Source: Collinsella aerofaciens (lineage in GTDB: Bacteria > Actinomycetota > Coriobacteriia > Coriobacteriales > Coriobacteriaceae). From it: 64,000 nt of DNA. The DNA lies in contig NZ_JADNHZ010000010.1 of NCBI RefSeq assembly GCF_015554145.1, positions 26,245 to 90,244 of the forward strand, read 5' to 3'. The notes beneath the pieces are model-generated. The model did not search any database and had not been told where the DNA came from. It worked only from the letters and a program-made list of their open reading frames with translations. The position numbers and the translations under genes are program-made. This document shows positions 1-9,881 of this stretch, in pieces. Numbering within the stretch: position 1 is the first letter of the stretch; each line of letters starts with the position of its first letter.

Positions 1-1
1 T

Positions 2-577
2 GGCGCCTGCCGAAGTCTTTCGGCCGAGGAGGTGGCCCGCCGCAGCGCCCTGCGCGCCCCGGCCACACGTCTGCGCGTGCCCACCGTCGACGACCTCGCA
101 GACGACGTGATCGAATTTGTGGATCGCACGTACGGCGCCCAATGCGAGGCGCTCGCCACCGAGTGCGGCGACTTTTTGGTCCGCCGCAGCGACGGCGTAT
201 TTGCCTATCAGCTAGCCGTGGTGGTCGACGACGCCGCCATGGGCGTCACCGAGGTCGTGCGCGGATGCGACCTGCTGGGGTCCACGCCGCGCCAGATCTA
301 TCTGCAGCACCTGTTGGGACTGCCCACGCCGCACTACGCACATATTCCGCTGCTCATGGCACCGGACGGCCGCCGCCTTTCCAAACGAGACCGCGATCTG
401 GACCTGGGCGAACTCCGCGCCCGCTTTGGCACGCCCGAAGCGCTGCTGGGCTGGCTCGCCGGGCAAACGGGCATCGCGCCGGACACCACGCCGCGCTCTG
501 CCGAGCGGCTGGTCGAGCACTTTAGCTGGGACGTCATCCGCGCGCACCGAGAGAACATCACTGTAACGACCGAGTAG
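2..577 (+). CDS. gluQ: Glutamyl-Q tRNA(Asp) synthetase, C-terminal part (cut by window edge)
   Basis: The reading frame is open from base 2, so the gene starts outside the window. The visible part continues through RLRVP, the QIYLQHLLGLP segment and a KMSKS-type loop (RRLSKRD), which are class I GluRS catalytic-core features. It ends shortly after this loop, without the anticodon-binding domain of true GluRS. That is the layout of GluQ, which attaches glutamate to queuosine in tRNA(Asp). A truncated GluRS is the alternative, but the natural stop so soon after the loop favours GluQ. Confidence 0.8.
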   Translation, partial: GACRSLSAEEVARRSALRAPATRLRVPTVDDLADDVIEFVDRTYGAQCEALATECGDFLVRRSDGVFAYQLAVVVDDAAMGVTEVVRGCDLLGSTPRQIYLQHLLGLPTPHYAHIPLLMAPDGRRLSKRDRDLDLGELRARFGTPEALLGWLAGQTGIAPDTTPRSAERLVEHFSWDVIRAHRENITVTTE

Positions 578-592
578 CCAAATACACCCCCC

Positions 593-1318
593 CTACGCAA
601 CATCCCAAGGCTGGAGTTCGTCGCCCAGGCGAACGATGCAGTCGTAGAGCACGGTATGGCGCTCGGCCGGGTTGGCATCACGATGAAAATGCCCGTAGTA
701 CCAGCGCTTGTAGTCCAAGCGATCTTCCAGCTCATCGAAAAACGCCGTAAGCCGATCAACGGCGGGGCAATTCCAGCCGGGCGCCGGATAAAGCGTGGGC
801 GAAAGCATGCGCGTAGGGCAGGTGTGGGTGATCACGTAGTCGACCTTCCAGCCCACGCTGTCGAGCTTTGTCCGCGCCTCCTCAAAGTTGCGCTCGTCCG
901 GCAGCTCCTGCGGCCACCAGCTGGAATACGGAATGCGGTATTCCTTGTCCACGCTCGTGGCGCCGCCCATGGTAAAGACCGTTGAGCCGTCGAGCTCAAA
1001 AACCTCGCCGCGCGTCAGGCGCCGTATGGGCGAGGTGTCCGACAAACGCTGCGTCAGCCCACCGTGCCACAACTCCATGGGGCGCTCTGCCCAGTGGTCG
1101 AAACGTTCGTGGTTGCCGTCGACGAACAGCACGGTATAGGGGCGCGACTCCAGCCAAGTGATGTCGGCGCACTCCTCGACAGAGAAATCCCACGGAAAGC
1201 CAAAATCGCCGGCAATGATGAGATAGTCGTCGCTCGTCAGGCTTTCCCCAAGATCCCAATCGCGCAGCTTTTGCATGTCGAGGCCGCCGTGAATATCGCC
1301 CGTCACATAGACCGTCAT
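593..1318 (-). CDS. Calcineurin-like metallophosphoesterase
   Basis: A 241-residue protein with the ordered metal-binding motifs of the family: GDIHG near the N-terminus, GDFGFPW, GNHE, a THTCP histidine and a C-terminal GHFH. These bind two metal ions for phosphoester hydrolysis; the substrate cannot be told. The ATG at 1318 is chosen because GGGAAG lies about 10 bases upstream and the motif block begins directly after it; an upstream start would add 12 unconserved residues. It converges with gluQ, with 15 bases between the stops. Confidence 0.8.
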   Translation of the reverse strand: MTVYVTGDIHGGLDMQKLRDWDLGESLTSDDYLIIAGDFGFPWDFSVEECADITWLESRPYTVLFVDGNHERFDHWAERPMELWHGGLTQRLSDTSPIRRLTRGEVFELDGSTVFTMGGATSVDKEYRIPYSSWWPQELPDERNFEEARTKLDSVGWKVDYVITHTCPTRMLSPTLYPAPGWNCPAVDRLTAFFDELEDRLDYKRWYYGHFHRDANPAERHTVLYDCIVRLGDELQPWDVA

Positions 1319-1403
1319 CGGATCACCACTTCCCTGTAAGTCGCTAGCCCACATTCTGCACGATCACTAAGCCAGCCGTTCCAGCCCTTCCATCCCTTAG
1401 GGC

Positions 1404-1643
1404 TTACCCTTCGTTCTTCCATCCAAACGGATCAAGCACCCAAAAAACCAGATCGAGCACGCCGCCGGTCATCATGGCGCCGGCAAGGGCCATGCAAACG
1501 TGCAGAGAGCTGGCACTTCGAAGCACGTCGAATGGCCCCCGAACAGCCAGCAGCGCGACCGCTGCGCCGGCTACGCACAGCGCAAGGCACGGTCCTGCGT
1601 CCTTAACGCACTTCTTTGCGAGATGCTTTGCGTTGTCGCCCAT
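1404..1643 (-). CDS. Small hypothetical membrane protein
   Basis: A 79-residue protein of unknown function. Two hydrophobic segments are visible, roughly residues 18-36 (LALCVAGAAVALLAV) and 47-70 (MALAGAMMTGGVLDLVFWVL), with a basic N-terminus. The start at 1643 has a strong TAAGGAG ribosome site 9 bases upstream. A longer frame to 1793 has no such site and would add a cysteine-rich stretch with no sign of being coding. No homologous family is recognised. Confidence 0.55.
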   Translation of the reverse strand: MGDNAKHLAKKCVKDAGPCLALCVAGAAVALLAVRGPFDVLRSASSLHVCMALAGAMMTGGVLDLVFWVLDPFGWKNEG

Positions 1644-1996
1644 CGATATCGAACTCCTTAGAGGGTCGTTGTTCAGATGCATGCCGCCGTGGCAGAACGA
1701 AGCGGCAGAGTAAGTGTCACATGCCGTGCAGACATCAATGGAGAAACCGCCTGCTCGACCAACCCTTGACGCCGTTTTGTACCGGCACCCCATCTCCCGC
1801 TATCGAGGTCTAATACTTTTCCCACTGCCACCCAAAAACTCATCCAACATTAATCTTGGCTCAAGAATCGCTTAATCTATAACCTGCACTATAGAGTTCG
1901 ACCAAGGGCGGGGCGGCGCAACGCAAACCGCCGAACGCAACGCTCGCGCCCGAGCAAATTGCCCGGCGTCGCGCCCATCGAACGAAAGGACAGGTC
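1644..1996. other. Divergent intergenic region
   Basis: About 350 bases between the small membrane protein (minus) and the DUF4342-like gene (plus). The right part holds the promoter listed at 1856-1883. The rest shows no convincing gene or repeat. Confidence 0.5.
1856..1883 (+). promoter_or_regulatory. Probable sigma-A promoter of the DUF4342-RR-HK operon
   Basis: A TTGGCT -35 box and a TATAAC -10 box separated by 16 bases, about 115 bases upstream of the start at 1997. There is no other good promoter match nearby on this strand. Confidence 0.45.
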
Positions 1997-2539
1997 ATGG
2001 ACGACCTCGAAAAAGTTGAAACCATCCGCACCAAGTGCAACGTGAGTTACACCGATGCCAAGGCGGCGCTCGACGCTGCCGACGGCAACGTTTTGGATGC
2101 CATCATTTGGCTCGAGTCGCAGGGCAAGACCCAGACCACGTCGGCGCATGCCGCCACCGAGTCCGCGCCAGTCGATGAGCCCTCTGCCGAGATGGTCGCC
2201 GCGCAGGTCGCTTACGAAAAGTCGAGCGAAAAGACCGACTTCTCCAAGAAGATGGACGGCGTGTGGGAGTACCTCAAAAAGCTCTTCCGCCTGAGTCTGG
2301 ACACCAAGTTTATCGCCACGCGCCGCGATGCGATCATCCTCAACATCCCCATCCTGATCCCCATCGTCGCGCTGTTTGCCTGGGGCGCCACGATATGGCT
2401 GATGCTGATTGGCCTGTTCTTTGGCATGCGCTACCGCATCGACAGCGACGGCGACGTGCCCGGCAGCATCAACAACCTTATGGATAGCGCTGCTAACGCC
2501 GCGGACGACATCAAGCAAAATCTCAACGACGACAAGTAA
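1997..2539 (+). CDS. DUF4342-like protein with UBA-like N-terminus
   Basis: 180 residues. The N-terminal 45 residues (EKVETIRTKCNVSYTDAKAA, then an acidic DGNVLDAI helix) resemble the UBA/TS-N-like three-helix module seen in DUF4342 proteins. The middle is polar. Residues about 108-145 form a hydrophobic membrane segment or hairpin, and the C-terminus is a polar amphipathic tail. AAAGGA precedes the ATG. The response regulator starts 18 bases downstream, so the protein may act with the two-component system, for example as an envelope sensor or target. Its role is unknown. Confidence 0.7.
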   Translation: MDDLEKVETIRTKCNVSYTDAKAALDAADGNVLDAIIWLESQGKTQTTSAHAATESAPVDEPSAEMVAAQVAYEKSSEKTDFSKKMDGVWEYLKKLFRLSLDTKFIATRRDAIILNIPILIPIVALFAWGATIWLMLIGLFFGMRYRIDSDGDVPGSINNLMDSAANAADDIKQNLNDDK

Positions 2540-2557
2540 TCGCAGACGGGGGCATGA

Positions 2558-3343
2558 ATGGCACGGATCCTGATCGTAGAGGACGAGGAGAAAATCGCCC
2601 GCTTTGTGACACTCGAGCTGGAGCACGAAGGCTACCAGGTGGAGCACGCCGCTGACGGCCGCACCGCCGTTGACCTGGCGTTGGAGCGCGACTACGATCT
2701 GATTCTGCTCGATGTACTGTTGCCGCAGCTCAACGGCATGGAGGTGCTGCGGCGCGTACGCAAGCACAAGGATGTGCCGGTGATTATGGTCACCGCGCGC
2801 GATGCCGTGATGGACAAAGTGGCCGGGCTCGATGCCGGCGCCGACGATTACCTGACCAAGCCGTTTGCGATTGAGGAGCTGTTCGCACGGATCCGCGTGG
2901 CGCTGAAGCGCTCGGAAGCCGTACGGGCGGCTTCGGGCGCGGTCGGCGCCGGTACTGGGGCGGGCACGGCAGGCGGCGCGGGCGCCGGAGCCGCTGCGAT
3001 GCCCCCGGTCGGCGACTCGACCCAGGCTTCCGCCGCGCCCTCCCCCGCTGCGCTCGCCGTGGGCTCGGTTGCGCTCGACCCCGACCGCCGCGAAGTCACG
3101 GTCGGCGGCTCGCCCATCGCGCTCACGGCCCGCGAGTTCGACGTCCTCGCCCTGCTTATGACGCATGCCGAAACCGTGCTCACGCGCGAGCGCATCGCGC
3201 ACGAGGCGCTGGGCTACGAATACGTGGGCGACACCAACAACGTCGACGTGCACATCGCGCACCTGCGCGCCAAGATCGAAGACGCCGGCGGTGCCCGCAT
3301 CATCCAAACCGTGCGCGGGGTGGGCTATGTCTGCCGCGCGTAA
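2558..3343 (+). CDS. OmpR/PhoB-family response regulator
   Basis: 261 residues. The receiver domain (about 1-118) has the acidic pair in VEDEE, the phospho-acceptor Asp52 in LILLDVLLP and Lys101 in LTKPF. The winged-helix DNA-binding domain (about 170-261) ends with the typical IIQTVRGVGYVC. Between them, residues about 121-168 form an unusually long Ala/Gly/Pro-rich linker. The partner kinase gene overlaps its 3' end by 17 bases, so the two are translationally coupled. Confidence 0.93.
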   Translation: MARILIVEDEEKIARFVTLELEHEGYQVEHAADGRTAVDLALERDYDLILLDVLLPQLNGMEVLRRVRKHKDVPVIMVTARDAVMDKVAGLDAGADDYLTKPFAIEELFARIRVALKRSEAVRAASGAVGAGTGAGTAGGAGAGAAAMPPVGDSTQASAAPSPAALAVGSVALDPDRREVTVGGSPIALTAREFDVLALLMTHAETVLTRERIAHEALGYEYVGDTNNVDVHIAHLRAKIEDAGGARIIQTVRGVGYVCRA

Positions 3344-4622
3344 CGCCGAGACCAAGCGCGTCACCTCCATCGCCCGTGCCATCAACTGGAGCTACATGTG
3401 GCGCCGCCTGGCGAGCTACATCTGGCTCGACCTGTGGCTGCTGGTTGCTGCGGCGGCGATCCTCATCTATGGCTATAACCAAACGCTGCCCGACGGCGCG
3501 TTTACCGCGGGATGGATCCCCGGTGCCGCCGTCCACGGCATGTCGCTGACGCCCGCGCACGGCTGGGACCCCGCCACGCTCACCTATACCGTCGAGCTTG
3601 CGCGCACCACCAAGACCTTCCCCCTCGCGCAGGACCTCATCGCGCTGTGGCCCCTCTATCTTGTCGTTGCAGGTGGGCAGGTCATCAGCGTGCTCAACAT
3701 GCTCGGCGGCGCCCGCCGCGTGCGCCGCACCATGGCACCGCTCAACGACCTGGCCCTGCGCGTAGACGAGTTCAGCCGTATGCAGCTCTCCGGCGGCAAG
3801 ATGGAAACGCTGGAGCAGGCCATCGAGCGCGCAAGCGTCGACTCGCCGAGCGTCACCACCGGCGACGCCGACCTGGCGAGCATCGAGGTCGCGCTCAACC
3901 GCCTGCTGCGCCAGATGCAAGAGGCAAAGCTGCAGCAGATGCGCTTTGTCAACGATGCAAGCCACGAGCTACGAACGCCCATCGCGGTGATTCAGGGTTA
4001 CGTAAACATGCTCGACCGCTGGGGCAAAGATGACCCGGACGTGCTGGCGGAATCCATCGCGTCCCTCAAGGCCGAAAGCGAGCATATGCAGGAGCTCGTG
4101 GAGCAGCTGCTGTTTTTGGCACGCGGCGATGCCGGGCGCACGGTCCTGCGGCGTGCGAATACCAACCTGGCCGCACTGGTCGGCGAGGTATGCGAGGAGT
4201 CACAGATGATCGATGCCGAGCACACGTATCGGCTGGCTTTTGACGCCTTGCTTGCCAGCGACCCGCGCTGCGACGCGCCCGTCGACGTGGCGCTCGTGAA
4301 GCAGGCTCTGCGCGTGATCGTGCAAAACGCCGCCAAGTATTCGGACGCGGGCACATCCATCTCGTTTGGCGTGACGCCGGATGCGGGCGCGGGCACGATC
4401 GACATAAGTGTTGAGGACGAGGGCATCGGCATGAACCAGAAATCCGCAGCTCACGCATTCGAACGGTTCTACCGCGCCGACAACGCGCGCGATGCCGGCG
4501 CGCAGGGCTCGGGTCTGGGGCTCGCCATCGCCAAGTGGATCGTCGACAGCCACGGCGGCGTCATTGGCGTGACCTCAGTCGAGGGCGTCGGCAGCCGCTT
4601 TACGATTCGCCTGCCGCGGTAG
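3327..4622 (+). CDS. Sensor histidine kinase
   Basis: 431 residues from ATG 3327, inside the end of the regulator gene; GGGGTGG precedes it. Two membrane segments (about 31-50 and 105-126) frame a short extracytoplasmic loop, so this is a small sensor. The HisKA domain has His213 in ASHELRTP. The HATPase domain shows Asn334 (N box), EDEGIG (G1, about 363-368) and GSGLGLAIAK (G2, about 394-403). It should phosphorylate Asp52 of the preceding regulator. The signal is unknown. Confidence 0.92.
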   Translation: MSAARNAETKRVTSIARAINWSYMWRRLASYIWLDLWLLVAAAAILIYGYNQTLPDGAFTAGWIPGAAVHGMSLTPAHGWDPATLTYTVELARTTKTFPLAQDLIALWPLYLVVAGGQVISVLNMLGGARRVRRTMAPLNDLALRVDEFSRMQLSGGKMETLEQAIERASVDSPSVTTGDADLASIEVALNRLLRQMQEAKLQQMRFVNDASHELRTPIAVIQGYVNMLDRWGKDDPDVLAESIASLKAESEHMQELVEQLLFLARGDAGRTVLRRANTNLAALVGEVCEESQMIDAEHTYRLAFDALLASDPRCDAPVDVALVKQALRVIVQNAAKYSDAGTSISFGVTPDAGAGTIDISVEDEGIGMNQKSAAHAFERFYRADNARDAGAQGSGLGLAIAKWIVDSHGGVIGVTSVEGVGSRFTIRLPR

Positions 4623-4638
4623 AAAGCCCCTCGGCATA

Positions 4639-4674
4639 AAAAAGGGATAGGGCCAGGCGGCTCTATCCCTTTTT
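4639..4674. terminator. Bidirectional intrinsic terminator
   Basis: Stem AAAAAGGGATAG / CTATCCCTTTTT with a short loop. It serves the histidine kinase operon on the plus strand and the VOC gene on the minus strand. Confidence 0.85.
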
Positions 4675-4696
4675 GCTAGCTATGGCAGCTTGTGCG

Positions 4697-5071
4697 CTAC
4701 TCGCGGCACAGATGCACGGCGAAGCCGGCGAACTCGCGCTTAAAGTACACGAGCTTGGTACCGCCGTCGGGCAGCAGCACGCGCGACTCCTCGTTGACCT
4801 CGAGCCCGCGCTCGGCAAACCACTTCTCGGCCGCATCGATGTCGTTGACGGCAAAGCCGATGTGGCCCTTGGTGCCACGACCGTTCTGCTTCATGACCTC
4901 GATCAGCGAATCGTTAAAGTACGAAACCGGGGTCTCGATAACGGGCAGGCCCATCATCGTCGAGAACAGCTCCGCGATCCCCAGGGCATCTGCCGGGTCG
5001 GTGGCGTTAATGCCCACATGGGCAACGCGCATGCCAAAGAGCTCGACCGGATTGGCGTTCTGCTCACTCAT
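4697..5071 (-). CDS. VOC-family (glyoxalase/dioxygenase-like) protein
   Basis: 124 residues, the size of one VOC module. The N-terminal strand-helix (RVAHVGINATDPADAL) and central strand (GHIGFAVNDIDAAEKWF) match the paired beta-alpha-beta-beta-beta fold; the C-terminus (LVYFKREF...AVHLC) is the usual closing strand. The substrate is unknown. It starts 11 bases after the stop of the PTS IIB gene and is clearly co-transcribed with it, which suggests a role in sugar or sugar-derived aldehyde metabolism. Confidence 0.75.
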   Translation of the reverse strand: MSEQNANPVELFGMRVAHVGINATDPADALGIAELFSTMMGLPVIETPVSYFNDSLIEVMKQNGRGTKGHIGFAVNDIDAAEKWFAERGLEVNEESRVLLPDGGTKLVYFKREFAGFAVHLCRE

Positions 5072-5082
5072 ACAGTCAGCGC

Positions 5083-5370
5083 CTACTGAGCCATGACGTC
5101 GAGGACGGCCTTCTCGGCAGCGACGCGGTTCATGCCGGTCATGAAGGGCACGCCGCTCACGTATGGGCAGGTGAGGCCCTCAGGGGCAACGGTGGTGGCG
5201 ATCAGCAGATCGGCGCCCTCGTCGCAGTAGTCCTTGGCCTCGGAGATGGCGCACTGCACGATCTCGTACTTGTCGGCGTAACCGTTGGCGTCGAGCAAGG
5301 TGGCGACCTTCTGGGCAACGAGCGTGGAAGTAGCAGCGCCAGCACCGCAAGCCAAAACGATCTTCTTCAT
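5083..5370 (-). CDS. PTS IIB component, galactitol (GatB) type
   Basis: 95 residues. The IIB P-loop is at the N-terminus, with the phosphorylatable Cys8 in LACGAGAATS as in GatB/SgcB proteins. The cytosolic IIB passes phosphate from IIA to the sugar bound by IIC. No IIA or IIC gene lies next to it. The gene is first in a two-gene transcript with the VOC protein. It may serve a IIC encoded elsewhere or act as a phospho-sensor. Confidence 0.85.
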   Translation of the reverse strand: MKKIVLACGAGAATSTLVAQKVATLLDANGYADKYEIVQCAISEAKDYCDEGADLLIATTVAPEGLTCPYVSGVPFMTGMNRVAAEKAVLDVMAQ

Positions 5371-5472
5371 AGGTAATGTCTCCCTTCATGGTTTACTTTA
5401 GGTAAGTGTACCGCAGCGAGCGATGGCACTCAGCCTCGATGAGCTTTTATGCCAGTTTGCTTGTGCGCTGCG

Positions 5473-5478
5473 TATAAT
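5473..5478 (+). promoter_or_regulatory. Probable -10 box (TATAAT)
   Basis: A consensus TATAAT about 56 bases upstream of the start at 5534. No good -35 box is seen at 16-18 bases. Confidence 0.4.
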
Positions 5479-5533
5479 ACATCTAGTACGTGTTGTCATA
5501 CCGCTCGCTTTATGAGCGACTAAGGATCCTAAC

Positions 5534-6157
5534 ATGCCCGATTCCCGCACACTCTGGACCGCCGTCGTTATCATCTGTATCGCCGTGTCGGTGTTCTTTA
5601 GCGTCAAAAAACGCACTACGTTTAAACGCCTGCAACAGTTGATGGCCGCCAAACAGTGGGCCGAGTTCGATCGTTTGCTCGACGGCAAACTCACCAGCAC
5701 GCTGTACCCGCGCTACAACCGCGACTACCTGCGTCTGAACTCCTATCTGCTGCGCGAGGACCACGAGCGCGCCGGCGAGATGTTCGACCTGCTGCTGGGA
5801 CTCAACCTGCCCAAGATGCAGCGCGTCGACCTGGTGATCAAGGCCTTTAACTACTACGTTGGCCAGGAGGACCGCAAAAAGTCCAAGGAGCTGCTGCACG
5901 AAATCAAGGGCTTTGAGGGCGGTCAGGCCGAGGCGGTCGCGCACGAGTGCCAGCTGATGTACGACACGATGATCCTCAAGCGTCACAACGACATTCCCGA
6001 GCTGGAGCGCATGCTCGAGGATGTCGGCGACGACCCGGTCAAACGCTGCCGCCTGGAGTACCTGTTGGCTCTGCAGTACCAGAACAAGGGCGACGAGGCC
6101 AAGTTCCAGGAGTTCCTGGAGAAGTCGGGCCAACACTCGATGGCCGTCAACGCGTAA
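5534..6157 (+). CDS. Membrane-anchored helical-repeat protein, unknown function
   Basis: 207 residues. One N-terminal membrane segment (about 7-24, LWTAVVIICIAVSVFF) is followed by a basic stop and a wholly helical cytoplasmic part. Its spacing of aromatic and leucine residues (YPRYNRDYLRLNSYLLR, CRLEYLLALQYQNKGDEAKF) resembles TPR-like repeats. This suggests a scaffolding or assembly role at the membrane. No named family is recognised. Confidence 0.7.
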   Translation: MPDSRTLWTAVVIICIAVSVFFSVKKRTTFKRLQQLMAAKQWAEFDRLLDGKLTSTLYPRYNRDYLRLNSYLLREDHERAGEMFDLLLGLNLPKMQRVDLVIKAFNYYVGQEDRKKSKELLHEIKGFEGGQAEAVAHECQLMYDTMILKRHNDIPELERMLEDVGDDPVKRCRLEYLLALQYQNKGDEAKFQEFLEKSGQHSMAVNA

Positions 6158-6188
6158 CGGACGGCTTGTGCTAGACTTCTAGTCTCAC

Positions 6189-6273
6189 GGGGGCGTGGCG
6201 GAATTGGCATACGCAGGGGACTTAAAATCCCTCGCCGCAAGGATTGTGGGTTCGAGTCCCACCGCCCCTACCA
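6189..6273 (+). tRNA. tRNA-Leu(TAA)
   Basis: The acceptor stem GGGGGCG / CGCCCCT closes the molecule, allowing one G-U pair. The anticodon loop CTTAAAA lies at 6221-6227 with anticodon TAA at 6223-6225. A long variable arm typical of tRNA-Leu is present, the T arm is GTGGG / CCCAC around TTCGAGT, and the 3' CCA is encoded. Confidence 0.97.
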
Positions 6274-6283
6274 TGTATTGGTT

Positions 6284-6320
6284 ACGGGCCCGTGTCCCCT
6301 GGGGATGCGGGCCCGTTTCT
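6284..6320 (+). terminator. Intrinsic terminator after tRNA-Leu
   Basis: Stem ACGGGCCCG / CGGGCCCGT followed by TTTCTTTT, eleven bases after the tRNA. Confidence 0.85.
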
Positions 6321-6423
6321 TTTGGATGCCGATACAGATGGTGAGTTGCGGTGGAATAGGGACTGTTTGGGGCCCGAAAGGGCGATTTTAGTCCGTATTT
6401 CACCGCAACTTATGAGGGGATGG

Positions 6424-7425
6424 TTAAAGGGCGTTGAGGCTGGGGGGCCAGCCGATGGTGGGGGTTGTGCCGTCGAGGGTCTCGTTGATGGTGGCGGCCA
6501 TGCCGGCGAGGAGGCTGTTCTCACTTACGGTGAGCGTCTTGTAGCCGCCGGCGCGCATGAGCTCGCGAATCACCACGGCGCCGGCCAAGATCACGCCCGC
6601 ACGCTTGGGCTGCACACCTGGCAGAGCGGCGATGCCCGCAACGTCCAGTGCGGCCATGCGCTCGATGGCAGCCGAAACTTGATCCATCGAAAGCTCGCGC
6701 AGGTGCACGAAGCTCGAATCATACGGCTCCAGCTTGTGAACGAGCGCCACGAGCGTGGTGACGGTGCCACCCACCGCGACCAAGCGCTCGGCGCGCTCAA
6801 AGTTGTTGGGCAGGCTCTCAAAGTACGCCGTAAACTGCTCGCCCGCCCAGTTGGCAGCGGCAGCAAGCTCGTCGTCCGCAGGCGGCAACGCGGAGAAGAA
6901 GCGCTCCGTCACACGACGGCAGCCAATGTCCAGCGAGCGCGTGCCCTCCAGCGCAAAGACCCCGCGCTCCGGAGCGTATACGCCCGTCGCAAGCTCCGTC
7001 GACCCGCCGCCCGAATCGGCAACAATGATGCGCTCGCCGGCAAAGTCGTGCGCCACGCCAAAAAACGTCAGGCGCGCCTCGACCTCGCCCGGAATCACCT
7101 GTGGCTCAAGCCCCAGATCGCGCAGGCCGTCCAGCAGCAGCGCGGCATTGGACGCATCGCGCGCGGCACTCGTGCAGGTGGTGCAGACGCACACGGCCCC
7201 AAAGGCACGGGCCTCGTCCACAAACATGTGACACGCAGCGAGCACACGCTCGACAGCCGCCTCGCAAAAGCGCCCCGTCGCGTCCACGCCCTCGCCCAGG
7301 TCGGTAATCTCGGTATGCTTGGACGATTCCACAATCGCCCCGCCCTCGACCTGGGCCAACACCAGTCGCGACGACACCGTTCCCAGGTCGATCGCGGCCA
7401 CCTTATAGCGTTTGCAATTTGTCAT
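6424..7425 (-). CDS. ppx: Ppx/GppA phosphatase family protein
   Basis: 333 residues with the two phosphate-binding loops of the actin-like ASKHA fold: AIDLGTVSSRLVL near residue 11 and DSGGGSTEL near residue 145. The short, one-module length is that of actinobacterial Ppx proteins. These hydrolyse polyphosphate or the pppGpp 5' phosphate; which of the two cannot be told. It lies 20 bases after the DivIC-like gene in the familiar actinobacterial order eno / divIC / ppx. Confidence 0.88.
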   Translation of the reverse strand: MTNCKRYKVAAIDLGTVSSRLVLAQVEGGAIVESSKHTEITDLGEGVDATGRFCEAAVERVLAACHMFVDEARAFGAVCVCTTCTSAARDASNAALLLDGLRDLGLEPQVIPGEVEARLTFFGVAHDFAGERIIVADSGGGSTELATGVYAPERGVFALEGTRSLDIGCRRVTERFFSALPPADDELAAAANWAGEQFTAYFESLPNNFERAERLVAVGGTVTTLVALVHKLEPYDSSFVHLRELSMDQVSAAIERMAALDVAGIAALPGVQPKRAGVILAGAVVIRELMRAGGYKTLTVSENSLLAGMAATINETLDGTTPTIGWPPSLNAL

Positions 7426-7445
7426 TGCGGGCTCCCCTCCGGGCG

Positions 7446-8207
7446 CTATTTGCCGTTGGACACGACCGTTTGACCCTCGACGCCGTTAAACCCAAACAGC
7501 ATGTCGAGCGCCTGGATGTACCACGGCGCGTCCTTGCCGACTTCTTCGATTTCCTTGACCACTTCGCTGGCCTTCTTGGCGTTTGAGGACTTTTTGCTCG
7601 ACGACGAGTCCGAATCGTCGTCCAAGCCTAGCACGTCAATCTTCTTCTCGCCGGGCATCACCAGGCCCAGGTCCTCGGACGCCGCGTCCTTGATACCCTC
7701 CTCCGAGAGCAGCTTGTCGGCGCTTTTTTGCAGCTCGTCGTTATATTGCTCGCGAATCTCAACCTGCTTGGCCAAGATGTCGCTCGAGCGTTTTGCCACG
7801 TACAGGTCGCGCACGGGGAAATACAGGCTCACGAGCGCCAGCGCCACCACGATACCGATAAACAGCGGGCGCAGAGATCCATGCGTAAAGTCATAGATCG
7901 CCTTGACCACCGCATTGTCGTTGGCGTAGCGCATAAAGTCCGAGCCCGAAAGACGGCTCGAAGGTCTGCTCGATTTGTCGTGCGTCTGGGCCGACGGACG
8001 CGACGAATGCGACGAACGTGTCGGACGTACTGGTCCATCTGTCGAAGTATTCACTTGAGCATTGGGGCGCGAGGTACTTGTCGGGCGCTGCGTGGAGCGG
8101 TCGGCGCCGGCGTAGGCGGACCCACCGAGCTGCACCGTGCGCGCAGGGCGAGGCGACGGCTCGCGCGAACCGGCGGAATAGTACCTGTTGTCGTAAATCT
8201 GATCCAT
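7446..8207 (-). CDS. Septum formation initiator (FtsB/DivIC) family protein
   Basis: 253 residues from ATG 8207, preceded by AAGG. A long polar Ser/Arg/Pro-rich cytoplasmic region (about 1-115) is followed by one membrane segment (about 123-143, LFIGIVVALALVSLYF) and an extracytoplasmic coiled coil (AKRSSDILAKQVEIREQYND). An LSEEGIKDAASEDLGLVMPG stretch typical of FtsB/DivIC follows, then an acidic, serine-rich tail. This layout and its place between eno and ppx indicate a divisome protein linking FtsQ and FtsL-like partners. Confidence 0.85.
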   Translation of the reverse strand: MDQIYDNRYYSAGSREPSPRPARTVQLGGSAYAGADRSTQRPTSTSRPNAQVNTSTDGPVRPTRSSHSSRPSAQTHDKSSRPSSRLSGSDFMRYANDNAVVKAIYDFTHGSLRPLFIGIVVALALVSLYFPVRDLYVAKRSSDILAKQVEIREQYNDELQKSADKLLSEEGIKDAASEDLGLVMPGEKKIDVLGLDDDSDSSSSKKSSNAKKASEVVKEIEEVGKDAPWYIQALDMLFGFNGVEGQTVVSNGK

Positions 8208-8298
8208 GTGCGCCTTGTGCGGTTGAGGTTTGTTTGCGCTAAGTCCTTTAGTTATAGCACGAGCGCCCGCACCGCCTTCGCCAGCCTTTGCTCGACAT

Positions 8299-8330
8299 AA
8301 AAAAGGCGCTGAGCCATATGGCCCAGCGCC
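8299..8330 (-). terminator. Intrinsic terminator of eno
   Basis: Reading on the minus strand, GGCGCTGGGCC / GGCTCAGCGCC with an ATAT loop, then TTTTTT. It lies about 70 bases after the eno stop and upstream of the DivIC-like gene. Confidence 0.85.
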
Positions 8331-8402
8331 CACAGCGCTTTGCGGCGTCCAGCCAAGGCGGGGCGGAACCGAGTCAGCCTCCTCCTCGCCAAATTCGCCC
8401 GT

Positions 8403-9704
<1,302 letters not shown>

Positions 9705-9828
9705 TCACTTGGAAACATAGTGGATGCAAGCGACCGGCTGACCGTGCACCGTCGGTGCGCCTCCGTAAGTTAGCCATGTCGCACTTTTTGCATTATGCCC
9801 TAAGTTAACCGAGGGATACACTTGATTT

Positions 9829-9877
9829 TCGAAAAATTTAGCGGGAACGATGAGGCGTGTCAGCCCGTCGTTCCCGC
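9829..9877 (-). terminator. Intrinsic terminator of mazG
   Basis: On the minus strand, stem GCGGGAACGA / TCGTTCCCGC with a 17-base loop, followed by TAAATTTTTCG. It starts 4 bases past the mazG stop, so eno is probably transcribed separately. Confidence 0.8.
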
Positions 9878-9881
9878 AGTC

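Noticed and set aside
3165..3326. Longer histidine kinase starting at 3165
   Set aside because: The extra 54 residues lie out of frame inside the conserved DNA-binding domain of the regulator and are not kinase-like.
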